The notes beneath the pieces were generated by a model. The model saw only the letters and a program-made list of their open reading frames with translations. It had not been told where the DNA came from and ran no database searches. From Kitasatospora phosalacinea (GTDB lineage: Bacteria; Actinomycetota; Actinomycetes; Streptomycetales; Streptomycetaceae), in assembly GCF_030268885.1 (NCBI RefSeq), contig NZ_BSSA01000034.1, positions 32,741 to 96,740 of the forward strand: a DNA stretch of 64,000 nt, in the 5' to 3' direction. Every line of letters starts with the position of its first letter. Position 1 is the first letter of the stretch. This document shows, piece by piece, positions 24,251 to 32,756 of this stretch. The position numbers and the translations under genes are program-made.

Positions 24251-24808
24251 ATGCGACAACTACCGGTGGTGGCGGGTGTCCCGGTCGTGGCGGCGGTGCT
24301 GCTGGCGACCGCGGTCGGCTGCGGGTCCAACGGCGGCGGCGGCCAGGCGGGGGCCAGTCCGCCGGGCGCGGTGACCGTCACCGCGACGCCCACCCCGACC
24401 GTCACCGTCACGCCGACGCCGACCCCCACGGTCACCGTCACGCCGCAGACGGTCACCGCCACGCCGAACCCGACCGTCACGGTCACCACCGCGAAGGGCG
24501 GCAACCCGACGCTCACCAGTGCGATCGCCGTGGTGCAGCAGTACTACGAGGACATCAGCAACCACGACTACGCGGCGGCCTGGGCGCTGGGCGGCAGGAA
24601 CATCGGCGGCAGCGACTACAACGGCTGGGTGAAGGGCTACGCCACCACCGCCAGCATCTACCTCGGCACCACCAGCACCTTCGGCTCCAACCAGGTGCGC
24701 GCGGTGATCTACGCGGTGCAGACCGACGGCAGCACGAAGACCTACGAGGGCACCTACACGGTGTCCGGCGGGGTGCTGGTGTCGGCCTCGATCCAGCAGA
24801 CGGGCTAG
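24251..24808 (+). CDS. lipoprotein with Thr/Pro/Val repeat linker
   Basis: A 185-residue secreted lipoprotein. Signal peptide with lipobox LATAVGC (Cys near residue 22), then a Gly-rich spacer and a repetitive linker of TPTPTVTVTP-type units (about residues 40-80), then a globular domain of about 100 residues (VVQQYYEDISNHDYAAAW, YATTASIYLGTTSTFGSN) that looks like an NTF2/SnoaL-like fold as seen in many actinobacterial lipoproteins. The repeat spans and the domain are clear; the function is unknown. Start ATG 24251 is preceded by GGGAG at a usable distance. Confidence 0.82.
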   Translation: MRQLPVVAGVPVVAAVLLATAVGCGSNGGGGQAGASPPGAVTVTATPTPTVTVTPTPTPTVTVTPQTVTATPNPTVTVTTAKGGNPTLTSAIAVVQQYYEDISNHDYAAAWALGGRNIGGSDYNGWVKGYATTASIYLGTTSTFGSNQVRAVIYAVQTDGSTKTYEGTYTVSGGVLVSASIQQTG

Positions 24809-24826
24809 CGGCGGGGCCGCAGCGGG

Positions 24827-24881
24827 GCCGGGGTAGGGCCGGGGGAGGGCCGGGGGAGGGCCGGGGTAGGGCCGGGCGGGG
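24827..24881 (+). repeat. 11-bp tandem repeat, five units, G-quadruplex potential
   Basis: Units of GCCGGGG(T/G)AGG at 24827, 24838, 24849, 24860 and 24871; units 1 and 4 are identical, 2 and 3 are identical, and unit 5 is diverged. It fills the gap between the lipoprotein and the quinone reductase. Runs of 3-5 G at regular spacing on the plus strand could form G-quadruplexes in DNA or RNA. Confidence 0.85.
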
Positions 24882-24936
24882 CTACAACAACGGCCCCGGC
24901 GTGGAATCGGTTCCGGCGTGCGGGACAATGGAGCAC

Positions 24937-26382
24937 GTGACTCGGATCGTGATCATCGGTGGCGGACCAGGCGGATACGAGGCGGCCCTCGTGGCCGCCC
25001 AGCTCGGCGCGGAGGTGACCGTCGTCGACCGCGACGGTCTGGGCGGATCGGCGGTGCTGACGGACTGCGTGCCGTCCAAGACGCTGATCGCCACCGCCGA
25101 GGTGATGACCAGCTTCGACAGCTCCTACGAGGAACTCGGCATCCTGGTCGCGGACGGCACGCCGGACCCGGCCGACCCGGCCCGGGTGGTCGGCGTCGAC
25201 CTCGGCAAGGTCAACCGGCGCGTGAAGCGCCTGGCGATCGCGCAGTCCCACGACATCACCCAGGCGGTCACCCGCGCCGGGGTCACCGTGCTGCGCGGCC
25301 GCGGCCGGCTCGGCGGCGGCGGCCAGGCGATCGACGGCTCCCGCGAGGTGCTGGTCGACCTCGCCGACGGCGGCACCGAGTCGGTGCGCGCCGACGCGGT
25401 GCTGATCGCCACCGGCGTCCGCCCGCGCGAGCTGCCCGACGCCCAGCCGGACGGCGAGCGGATCCTCGCCTGGACGCAGGTGTACGACCTGGAGGAGCTG
25501 CCGCGCGAGCTGATCGTGGTCGGCTCCGGCGTCACCGGCGCCGAGTTCGCCGGCGCCTACCAGGCGCTCGGCTCGAACGTCACGCTGGTCTCCTCGCGCG
25601 ACCGGGTGCTCCCGGGCGAGGACCCGGACGCCGCCGAGGTGCTGGAGGACGTGTTCCGCCGCCGCGGCATGAACGTGATGAGCCGCTCCCGGGCCGAGAG
25701 CGCCAAGCGGATCGGCGACCGGGTGGAGGTGACCCTGGCCGACGGCAAGGTGATCACCGGCACGCACTGCCTGATGGCGGTCGGCTCCATCCCCAACACC
25801 GCGGACCTGGGCCTGGAGGAGGCCGGGGTCGCGGTCAACGACTGGGGCCAGATCAAGGTCGACCGGGTCTCCCGCACCTCCGCCCCCGGCGTGTACGCGG
25901 CGGGCGACTGCACCGGCGTCTTCATGCTGGCCTCGGTGGCCGCCATGCAGGGCCGGATCGCGATGTACCACGCGCTCGGCGACGCGGTGCAGCCGCTGAA
26001 CCTGAAGACCGTGGCGTCCAACGTGTTCACCGACCCGGAGATCGCCACCGTCGGCTACACCCACGCCGACGTGTCCTGCGGGAAGATGGACGCCGTCGAG
26101 GTCAAGCTCCCGCTGCGCGGCAACCCGCGGGCCAAGATGCAGGGCATCCGGGACGGCTTCGTGAAGCTGTTCGCCCGCCCCGGCACCGGCATCGTGGTCG
26201 GCGGCGTGGTGGTCGCCCCGCGCGCCTCCGAGCTGATCCACTCCATCTCGCTGGCGGTGGACAACAACCTGACGGTGGAACAGGTCGCGAGCGCCTTCAC
26301 GGTCTACCCGTCGCTGTCCGGCTCGACCGCCGAGGCGGCCCGCCAGTTGCACATCCGCAAGCGCGAGGGCGCGGGCTCCTAG
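24937..26382 (+). CDS. lpdA: LpdA-type NAD(P)H-quinone dehydrogenase (lipoamide dehydrogenase homologue without the redox disulphide)
   Basis: A 481-residue flavoprotein. FAD motif VIIGGGPGGYEAALVAAQ at the N-terminus, NAD(P) motif LIVVGSGVTGAEFAGAY, FAD GVYAAGDCTGVF, and the C-terminal dimer interface (FTDPEIATVGYTHAD). The usual redox pair CxxxxC is broken: GLGGSAVLTDCVPSK retains only the second Cys, and the C-terminal His-Glu of true dihydrolipoamide dehydrogenase is not evident. This matches the M. tuberculosis LpdA (Rv3303c) type, described as an NAD(P)H quinone reductase. GTG 24937 was preferred over ATG 24928: GACAAT lies 7 nt before it. A long open frame upstream is not coding for this protein. 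Confidence 0.88.
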   Translation: MTRIVIIGGGPGGYEAALVAAQLGAEVTVVDRDGLGGSAVLTDCVPSKTLIATAEVMTSFDSSYEELGILVADGTPDPADPARVVGVDLGKVNRRVKRLAIAQSHDITQAVTRAGVTVLRGRGRLGGGGQAIDGSREVLVDLADGGTESVRADAVLIATGVRPRELPDAQPDGERILAWTQVYDLEELPRELIVVGSGVTGAEFAGAYQALGSNVTLVSSRDRVLPGEDPDAAEVLEDVFRRRGMNVMSRSRAESAKRIGDRVEVTLADGKVITGTHCLMAVGSIPNTADLGLEEAGVAVNDWGQIKVDRVSRTSAPGVYAAGDCTGVFMLASVAAMQGRIAMYHALGDAVQPLNLKTVASNVFTDPEIATVGYTHADVSCGKMDAVEVKLPLRGNPRAKMQGIRDGFVKLFARPGTGIVVGGVVVAPRASELIHSISLAVDNNLTVEQVASAFTVYPSLSGSTAEAARQLHIRKREGAGS

Positions 26383-26405
26383 GGGCGCGCGGGACGTACG
26401 GGAAC

Positions 26406-26430
26406 GAGCCGGGCGCGCACTGCCCGGCTC
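26406..26430 (+). terminator. hairpin terminator after lpdA
   Basis: Perfect 9-bp stem GAGCCGGGC / GCCCGGCTC with a 7-base loop, 23 bp beyond the lpdA stop. Confidence 0.6.
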
Positions 26431-26544
26431 ACCCGGTCGGAGGGGCGCGCATTGTACGGTCGTGCGCCGTTCCGAGGTGAGCAAATCCCGTTACCAGGTG
26501 CAAACGCCTGAAAGCAGACGGTCACTCGGGTTACCGTCGGTCCT

Positions 26545-27480
26545 GTGTTTGCAGCAGAACGTCGCCAGTTGATCCTAGAGATGGTGCGCGCCAACGGAGC
26601 CGTGTCGCTCCGTGAACTGGCCCGCGTCGTCCAGACCTCCGAAGTCACCGTCCGTCGGGACGTCCGGGCGCTGGAGTCCGAAGGGCTGCTCGACCGCCGC
26701 CACGGCGGAGCGGTGCTGCCCGGCGGGTTCAGCCGTGACCCGGGCTACCCGCAGAAGACCCACCTCGCCACCGCCGAGAAGAGCGCCATCGCCGACCTCG
26801 CCGCGGACCTGGTCGAGGAGGGCGACGCCATCGTGGTCGGCGCCGGCACCACCACCCAGGAGCTGGCCCGCCGGCTCGCCCGGGTGCCGGGGCTGACGGT
26901 GGTCACCAACTCGCTGCTGGTCGCCCAGGCGCTGGCGCACGCCAACCGGGTCGAGGTGGTGATGACCGGCGGCACCCTGCGCGGCTCCAACTACGCCCTG
27001 GTGGGCAGCGGCGCCGAGCAGTCGCTGGCCGGGCTGCGGGTCACCAAGGCGTTCATCTCCGGCAGCGGCCTGACCGCCGAACGCGGCCTGTCCACCGCCA
27101 ACATGCTCTCCGCCTCGGTCGACCGGGCGCTGGTGCAGGCCGCCAACGAGGTGATCGTGCTGGCCGACCACACCAAGCTCGGTGCGGACAGCATGTTCCA
27201 GACCGTCGCCACCGAGGCGATCACCCGGCTGGTCACCGACGAGCGCACCATGCTGGACGACCTCACCTCCCGCGAACAGCACGCGCTCGCCGACTGCGGG
27301 GTGCAGGTCTCGGTGGCCTCGCTCGGCCTGACCGCCGAGCCCGGGGCTCACCCGCAGGCCGCCCGCCGCCCGTCCGGGCCGCCCGGCCTGGCCCCCGGCA
27401 GCCCGCTGCCCGGCCAGCGCCGCCCCGCCCCGCCCGGCGCTCTGCCGCCCGCCGCCCGGCTCGCCGAGCGGATCCGCTGA
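26545..27480 (+). CDS. DeoR-family transcriptional regulator
   Basis: A 311-residue DeoR/GlpR-type regulator: N-terminal helix-turn-helix (RRQLILEMVRANGAVSLREL, then TSEVTVRRDVRALESEGLLD), and sugar-phosphate binding domain (VGAGTTTQELARRLA, VTNSLLVAQALA, MTGGTLRGSNYALVG, IVLADHTKLGADSMF). The last 60 residues are a Pro/Ala/Arg-rich tail not needed for the fold. The start is GTG; TACCGT (26532-26537) ends 7 nt before it, so the mRNA is leaderless. DeoR proteins usually sense phosphorylated sugars; it is the nearest candidate in the window to regulate deoC and the phosphorylase, but its own promoter lacks their palindrome. Confidence 0.9.
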   Translation: MFAAERRQLILEMVRANGAVSLRELARVVQTSEVTVRRDVRALESEGLLDRRHGGAVLPGGFSRDPGYPQKTHLATAEKSAIADLAADLVEEGDAIVVGAGTTTQELARRLARVPGLTVVTNSLLVAQALAHANRVEVVMTGGTLRGSNYALVGSGAEQSLAGLRVTKAFISGSGLTAERGLSTANMLSASVDRALVQAANEVIVLADHTKLGADSMFQTVATEAITRLVTDERTMLDDLTSREQHALADCGVQVSVASLGLTAEPGAHPQAARRPSGPPGLAPGSPLPGQRRPAPPGALPPAARLAERIR

Positions 27481-27585
27481 CGGCGCTCCGGCCGACCGCC
27501 CCCGGGGCGCCCCGCTGACCGGTTCCGGCCCGCCCGGTGCCGACCCCTGGCCGCCCCGACCGACCCGCTTGTAGCGTCTGCCCCC

Positions 27586-28938
27586 ATGGACGCAGCGAGC
27601 GAAACACTCGACCGCACGACCGAACTGACGGTGCGTCAGGCCCGCGGCGGCCGCGGCCCCGCGACCTGGGGGCAGCGCGCCATCCACTCCGCCCTGCTCC
27701 GGCTCGGCAGCGACGCGCCCCGCTACAACCTGCGGCTGGCCGCCCCCGTCGCCCCCGGCCTGGCTCCGGACGCGGTGCTCCGCGCCTACACCGAACTGCT
27801 GCACCTGCACGACGCGTTGCGCACCCGGCTGCTCACGGAGGACGGCGACCTGGTGCAGGTCGTCGACGCCGACGGCGTCCTCCCGGTGGCGCTGCTGCAC
27901 CGGGACACGCCCGAACTGGCCGCCGCGGCCGCCGCGGAGCTGGTCGCCGAGTACGCCGCCGAGCCCTTCGACCCGGCCCGCGAGTGGCCGGTGCGACTGG
28001 CCCTGGTGCTGGTCGACGGCCTGGTCCGGCAGGCCGTGATCGTGCTCTCGCACACCGCCGCGGACGGCTGGGGGATGCGCCGGATGGTCCGCGACCTGAT
28101 GCTGCTCTCCGCCGGGCGCACCGCCGAAGAGCTGCGCGCCGAACGGGAGTTCGCCCAGCCGCTGGAGGAGGCCGCCGAGCAGTGCTCGCCGCGCGGCCGC
28201 CGCCGGGACGCCGCCGCCCGGCGGCACTGGCGGGAGAAGCTGGCGCTCGGCCCGCGCGCCCTGCTGCCCCGCCCGGCCGCCGAGCCCGACCCGGAGCGGC
28301 CCTTCCCGTACGCGGTGCTGCGCTCCCCGGCGCTGGCCGCCGCGCTGCCGGTGGCCGCCGCCCGGCTGCGCAGCAGCGACGCCACGGTGCTGCTGGCTGC
28401 CGCCGCCACCGAGTTGGCGCGGCTCGGCGGACAGCGCGGCTTCCTGTGCCAGGTGGTGGTCGGCAACCGGTTCACCGAGCAGTCCGCCGAGGCCGTCACC
28501 ACGCTGGCCCAGGAGGGGCTGTTCCACCTCCCGGAGATCGCCGAGGACTTCGCCGAGACCGTCCGCCGCGCCCAGGGCCCGGCGCTCACCGCCTACCGCC
28601 ACTCCGGTTACGACAAGCCGCAGTTGGACGCCGATCTGGAGCAACTGCGCTCCTCGGGCGTCGAGTTGGCCGACCACTCGGTGTTCTGGAACGACACCCG
28701 GGATCCGCTGGCCGCGCTGATGTCCGACGGATCGGAGCAACCGGGCTCGGCGGAGCGGGAGTTGAGCTTCCCCGGCGCGTTCCCGGCCCGCCCGGGGGTG
28801 TCCGTCGCGGTGGACGTGGTGGTGGTGCCCGGCGCGGTGGAGCTGCGGATGGTGGTGGACGGCGCGCTGCTGGGCCGGGAGCAGATGGTGCAGTTCCTGT
28901 GCGGCGTCGAGGAGTTGGTGCTGGGCGCGGCCGGATGA
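27586..28938 (+). CDS. stand-alone NRPS-type condensation domain protein
   Basis: A 450-residue protein with the chloramphenicol-acetyltransferase-like fold of nonribosomal peptide synthetase condensation domains: N-terminal LRAYTELLHLHDALRTRLL, the active-site region VIVLSHTAADGWGMRRMVRD and a C-terminal subdomain with VDVVVVPGAVELRMVVDG. The HHxxxDG motif is SHTAADG: the second, catalytic His is present, the first is Ser. There is no adenylation, carrier or thioesterase domain in it or nearby. Start ATG; TAGCGT lies 8 nt upstream. It could transfer an acyl group onto an unlinked carrier protein or act on a small acceptor; the partner must be elsewhere. It ends at a strong bidirectional terminator. 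Confidence 0.82.
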   Translation: MDAASETLDRTTELTVRQARGGRGPATWGQRAIHSALLRLGSDAPRYNLRLAAPVAPGLAPDAVLRAYTELLHLHDALRTRLLTEDGDLVQVVDADGVLPVALLHRDTPELAAAAAAELVAEYAAEPFDPAREWPVRLALVLVDGLVRQAVIVLSHTAADGWGMRRMVRDLMLLSAGRTAEELRAEREFAQPLEEAAEQCSPRGRRRDAAARRHWREKLALGPRALLPRPAAEPDPERPFPYAVLRSPALAAALPVAAARLRSSDATVLLAAAATELARLGGQRGFLCQVVVGNRFTEQSAEAVTTLAQEGLFHLPEIAEDFAETVRRAQGPALTAYRHSGYDKPQLDADLEQLRSSGVELADHSVFWNDTRDPLAALMSDGSEQPGSAERELSFPGAFPARPGVSVAVDVVVVPGAVELRMVVDGALLGREQMVQFLCGVEELVLGAAG

Positions 28939-28940
28939 CC

Positions 28941-28980
28941 GGAAGGGCGGCGGGAGTCCGTGGACTCCCGCCGCCCTTCC
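28941..28980. terminator. very strong bidirectional hairpin terminator
   Basis: Perfect 19-bp stem (28941-28959 with 28962-28980) and a 2-base loop, between convergent genes and 3 bp after the condensation-domain stop. Confidence 0.85.
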
Positions 28981-28996
28981 GTCACGCGTCCCGTGC

Positions 28997-30772
28997 TCAG
29001 ACGTCCTTGATCTCGCAGAGCGCGGCGCCGCTGGAGACCGAGGCGCCGACCTCGGCCTTGAGGCCGACGACGGTGCCGGCCTTGTGGGCGTTCAGCGGCT
29101 GCTCCATCTTCATCGCCTCCAGGACGACGATCAGCTCGCCCTCGGCGACGACCTGGCCCTCCTCCACGGCGACCTTCACGATGGTGCCCTGCATCGGCGA
29201 GGCCAGGGTGTCGCCGGAGACCGCCGAGGCGGCCTTCTTGGTGCCCGCCCGGCGCTTGGCCTTGGCGGCGGACGCCCCGGCCGCGGGGGCCGCGGCCACG
29301 CCCAGCGAGGAGGGCAGCGAGACCTCGATCCGCTTGCCGCCGACCTCGACGACCACGGTTTCGCGGCCCTCGGGCTCCTCGCCGTCGGCGCCGGCGCCGA
29401 CGAACGCCGGGATGGTGTTCTCGAACTCGGTCTCGATCCACCGGGTGTAGACCGTGAACGGCTCGGTGGAGCCGGTCAGTTCGGGGGCGAAGGCGGGGTC
29501 GGTCACCACGGCCTGGTGGAACGGGATGGCGGTGGCCATGCCCTCGACCTTGAACTCCTCCAGGGCGCGCTTGGCGCGCTGCAGGGCCTGCTTGCGGTCG
29601 GCGCCGGTGACGATCAGCTTCGCCAGCAGGGAGTCCCAGGCGGGGCCGATCACCGAGCCGGACTCGACGCCGGCGTCCAGCCGGACGCCCGGGCCGGACG
29701 GCGGGGCGAACAGCGTGACGGTGCCGGGCGCGGGCAGGAAGTTGCGGCCCGGGTCCTCGCCGTTGATCCGGAACTCGAAGGAGTGGCCGCGGATCTCCGG
29801 GTCGTCGTAGCCGAGCTCCTCGCCGTCCGCGATCCGGAACATCTCGCGGACCAGGTCGATGCCGGCGACCTCCTCGGAGACCGGGTGCTCGACCTGCAGG
29901 CGGGTGTTGACCTCCAGGAAGGAGATCAGGCCGTCCTGGGAGACCAGGAACTCGCAGGTGCCGGCGCCGACGTAGCCCGCCTCGCGCAGGATCGCCTTGG
30001 AGGCGCGGTACAGCTCGGCGTTCTGCTCGGGGGTGAGGAACGGCGCGGGCGCCTCCTCGACCAGCTTCTGGTGGCGGCGCTGCAGCGAGCAGTCGCGGGT
30101 GGAGACGACCACCACGTTGCCGTGCTGGTCGGCCAGGCACTGGGTCTCCACGTGCCGCGGCTTGTCCAGGTACTGCTCGACGAAGCACTCGCCGCGGCCG
30201 AACGCGGCGACCGCCTCGCGGACCGCCGACTCGTACAGCTCGGGGATCTCCTCCAGCGTGCGGGCGACCTTCAGGCCGCGGCCGCCGCCGCCGAACGCCG
30301 CCTTGATGGCGACCGGCAGGCCGTGCTCGGTGGCGAAGGCCACCACCTCGTCGGCGCCCGAGACCGGGTCGGCGGTGCCCGCGACCAGCGGGGCGCCGGC
30401 GCGCTGGGCCACGTGCCGGGCGGTGACCTTGTCGCCGAGGTCGCGGATGGCCTGCGGCGGCGGACCGATCCAGGTCAGGCCGGCGTCGAGCACGGCCTGC
30501 GCGAACTCGGCGTTCTCGGACAGGAAGCCGTACCCGGGGTGGACCGCGTCCGCGCCCGAGTCGGCAGCGGCCTTGAGCACCTTGGCGATGTCCAGGTAGC
30601 TGGTGGCCGGGGTGTCGCCGCCCAGCGCGTAGGCCTCGTCGGCCGCCCGCACGTGCAGCGCGTCCCGGTCAGGCTCCGCGTACACCGCGACGCTGGCGAT
30701 ACCGGCATCCCGGCAGGCCCGGGCGACGCGGACGGCGATTTCTCCGCGGTTGGCGATGAGCACCTTGCGCAC
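28997..30772 (-). CDS. accA2: acyl-CoA carboxylase alpha subunit (biotin carboxylase plus biotin carrier)
   Basis: A 591-residue subunit that carboxylates its own biotin with ATP and bicarbonate, then hands the carboxyl group to a carboxyltransferase such as PccB. N-terminal RKVLIANRGEIAVRVARAC, ATP-grasp loop KAAFGGGGRGLKVA, EVNTRLQVEHPVSEEV in the active site, an Ala/Lys-rich linker (about 490-520) and a C-terminal biotinyl domain with the target Lys in LEAMKMEQP. Start GTG with AAGGGAG ribosome site. The beta and epsilon subunits and BirA are 6-9 kb away at 36229-39138; all are needed to make active propionyl/acetyl-CoA carboxylase. Confidence 0.95.
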   Translation of the reverse strand: MRKVLIANRGEIAVRVARACRDAGIASVAVYAEPDRDALHVRAADEAYALGGDTPATSYLDIAKVLKAAADSGADAVHPGYGFLSENAEFAQAVLDAGLTWIGPPPQAIRDLGDKVTARHVAQRAGAPLVAGTADPVSGADEVVAFATEHGLPVAIKAAFGGGGRGLKVARTLEEIPELYESAVREAVAAFGRGECFVEQYLDKPRHVETQCLADQHGNVVVVSTRDCSLQRRHQKLVEEAPAPFLTPEQNAELYRASKAILREAGYVGAGTCEFLVSQDGLISFLEVNTRLQVEHPVSEEVAGIDLVREMFRIADGEELGYDDPEIRGHSFEFRINGEDPGRNFLPAPGTVTLFAPPSGPGVRLDAGVESGSVIGPAWDSLLAKLIVTGADRKQALQRAKRALEEFKVEGMATAIPFHQAVVTDPAFAPELTGSTEPFTVYTRWIETEFENTIPAFVGAGADGEEPEGRETVVVEVGGKRIEVSLPSSLGVAAAPAAGASAAKAKRRAGTKKAASAVSGDTLASPMQGTIVKVAVEEGQVVAEGELIVVLEAMKMEQPLNAHKAGTVVGLKAEVGASVSSGAALCEIKDV

Positions 30773-30989
30773 TGTGGCTCCCTTCTCGAACCTCGTCGAG
30801 TCTATGGATTGGAGGGCGCTACCGGCGAGTAGTCCCTGGTGGTGAGCGTGCTCACACGCTCGGTGGTCGGACTCCCTTGCGGGCGGCGGAGGTTGGCGCC
30901 GCGCCGCAGGCAGCGGGCGCGTGGCGCCCGCGCGCCGGGGTGCGGGAGGGTTCGCGGGGGCGGGGTGGCCTTGGCCACACCGGGTCGGT

Positions 30990-31742
30990 TCAGACGGCCG
31001 CCGGCTGGGGACGGGTGGTCGCCGCGGCCGTCACGTCGGCCTCGAACTCGACCACGTCCGGCCCGTAGGCCCGGGCGTTCACCAGGCGCAGCACCACCGC
31101 GAAGGTGCCGTCCCGGCCGTGCTTGCGGGCCAGCGTCCGGTGGTGCGCGGCCAGGTAGCGGGCCGCGGCGTGGTTGGACACCGCGGTCTGCCCGGCTATC
31201 ACGAACACCGGCCGGCTGCCCGCCCGCAGGTGTATGCGGGCCAGCAGCACGTACGCCCGCTGGCCGGGCTCCTCCGCCGACGTCCGGAACCGGAACTCGC
31301 GCGCACCGGCCAGCAGGGTCTGCACCGGGTGCCCGGCCTCCTGCGGCGGCTCGACGAACGAGACCCCGGGCAGCCAGGACGCCAGGTGCGCGGCCGTCCG
31401 CTTGTTGCTCACCGGGCCGCCCACGCAGAACTCGGTCTTGTCGCCCAGCCCCTGCCGGACCTCGTCGTGCCCGGTCAGCGTCGCCTGCGCGCCGCAACCG
31501 CGCACCAGCGCGGCCAGCTCCATCAGCGCGTACACGTCGTCGCGGGCCACGCTCGCCCGGTCCGGCGCCCCGGCCTGACGGTTGACCACCAGCAGTGCCT
31601 CGCCGGCGGCCGGGAGTCCGAAGAAGGCCCGCTCCCGCTCCAGCCGGCGCCGTCGGCGCACCGACTGGGCCAGCCAGCCGAGCGCACCGCTGATCGCCGA
31701 AGCGACCACTCCCAGAACGACGTTGAGCACACCATCGGTCAT
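30990..31742 (-). CDS. membrane-anchored protein of unknown function
   Basis: A 250-residue protein. It starts with a membrane segment (VLNVVLGVVASAISGALGWLA) followed by an RRRRRLERER basic run, which predicts a cytoplasmic soluble domain. The rest has repeated hydrophobic beta-strand-like patterns (EALLVVNRQAGAPDRAS, AQATLTGHDEV, PVFVIAGQTAVSNHAAARYL, FAVVLRLVNARAYG). Similar proteins occur near accA2 in Streptomyces as I recall. No catalytic motif is recognised. The GAGGAG ribosome site supports ATG 31742. The 217-bp gap after its stop (30773-30989) holds no gene. Confidence 0.72.
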   Translation of the reverse strand: MTDGVLNVVLGVVASAISGALGWLAQSVRRRRRLERERAFFGLPAAGEALLVVNRQAGAPDRASVARDDVYALMELAALVRGCGAQATLTGHDEVRQGLGDKTEFCVGGPVSNKRTAAHLASWLPGVSFVEPPQEAGHPVQTLLAGAREFRFRTSAEEPGQRAYVLLARIHLRAGSRPVFVIAGQTAVSNHAAARYLAAHHRTLARKHGRDGTFAVVLRLVNARAYGPDVVEFEADVTAAATTRPQPAAV

Positions 31743-31912
31743 CTTCCGCTCCTCGTCGCTCCTCTCCGGCCCGGCTGCGTCAGCCTAACCGGGCCCCGGT
31801 GGCAGGGGAGTGGAACTCTGTGACAGATGTGCGGGCCCGGTTCTGTCCGATTCCGCACCCCGGAAGCGGAATCGATCGCTCCATTTCCCTCCGGCGCCCC
31901 CCGCGACGACCG

Positions 31913-31955
31913 AATGGTCCGGACCATTGACCCCGGCCCGCCCGCTCCCTAGCGT
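31913..31955 (+). promoter_or_regulatory. promoter with a 16-bp GntR/DasR-like palindrome
   Basis: Perfect palindrome AATGGTCC/GGACCATT (31913-31928), containing TGGTC-nn-GACCA, the core of the DasR responsive element ACTGGTCTAGACCAGT (from memory). Overlapping its end is TTGACC (31927-31932), a 17-bp spacer, and TAGCGT (31950-31955): a complete -35/-10 promoter for the lipoprotein gene at 31998. Confidence 0.75.
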
Positions 31956-31997
31956 CTCAGCCACAAGCGCACCACCCGCACGATTCACGGGGGAAAC

Positions 31998-32756
31998 GTG
32001 AAGCGTTCCGCACTGCCCGTCGCGCTGGCCGCGACCGTGCTGCTGCTCACCGCCTGCTCCAGCGGCTCCGGCTCCGGCTCCGGCGGGGTCGCCGCCCCGC
32101 CCGGCCCGAGCGTCGACACCTACGGCTGCCTCACCCGGGACCAGGCCGCGAAGGGGGCCTTCACCCTCGACGGCGGCAGTGCCGCCGGGAACCGGCTGGA
32201 CGCCTACTACCGGGACTCCGACGCCGGGCACGCCAAGGTCGGCGTGATCTTCTCGCACCAGGCCGACGGCTCGCTCTGCGAGTGGGTCCCGGTCCTCGAC
32301 CGGTTCACCGGGGCCGGGTACGCGGTCCTCGCCGTCACCTGTTCGGGCGACGTCACCGAGGCCATCAAGGCCGCCGAACGCCACTACCAGGGCAAGGGCG
32401 TCACCCAGGTCGCCCTGGTCGGCGCCTCCAAGGGCGCCGCCGCCTCGCTGGTCGCCGCCAAGCTCGACAACCCGCTGCCGGTCAAGGCCGTGGTCTCGCT
32501 CAGCTCGCCCCGGGCGACCTCGCTGTACAACGCCGGTCTCGCGGTCACCGTGGTGAGGACGCCCACCTACTTCGCCGCCGAGCAGCTCGACTCCCCGTTC
32601 GCCGAGAACGCCCAGGCCCTCTACGACGCCTCCGTCGCCGAGGACAAGCAGCTCAAGATCTACCCCGGCGCCAACCACGGCGCCCCGCTGCTCCAGGACG
32701 GCGCCCTGCCCGACGTGCTCGGCTACCTGGCCGAGCACGCCCCCGCGGGGGGTTAG
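31998..32756 (+). CDS. alpha/beta-hydrolase lipoprotein
   Basis: A 252-residue exported lipoprotein (lipobox LLLTAC, Cys near residue 20) with a dienelactone-hydrolase-like alpha/beta fold: KVGVIFSHQADGS, VALVGASKGAAASLVAA with the serine nucleophile elbow GASKG, and a late His in GANHGAPLLQD. It probably hydrolyses an ester or similar bond at the outer face of the membrane; substrate unknown. The start is GTG with GGGGGAAA before it. A complete promoter with a GntR-like palindrome is 45-85 bp upstream, so expression is probably repressed until an effector is present. Its stop overlaps that of maf by 2-4 bp (convergent). Confidence 0.83.
   Translation: MKRSALPVALAATVLLLTACSSGSGSGSGGVAAPPGPSVDTYGCLTRDQAAKGAFTLDGGSAAGNRLDAYYRDSDAGHAKVGVIFSHQADGSLCEWVPVLDRFTGAGYAVLAVTCSGDVTEAIKAAERHYQGKGVTQVALVGASKGAAASLVAAKLDNPLPVKAVVSLSSPRATSLYNAGLAVTVVRTPTYFAAEQLDSPFAENAQALYDASVAEDKQLKIYPGANHGAPLLQDGALPDVLGYLAEHAPAGG

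Noticed and set aside
22501..24936. Long forward frame extending upstream of lpdA
   Set aside because: It runs across the phosphorylase and cyclotransferase genes on the other strand and the lipoprotein gene in another frame; only the part from 24937 matches the enzyme family.
27586..28938. Possible start of an NRPS biosynthetic cluster
   Set aside because: No adenylation, carrier, thioesterase or MbtH-like gene is present; the flanks are housekeeping genes.
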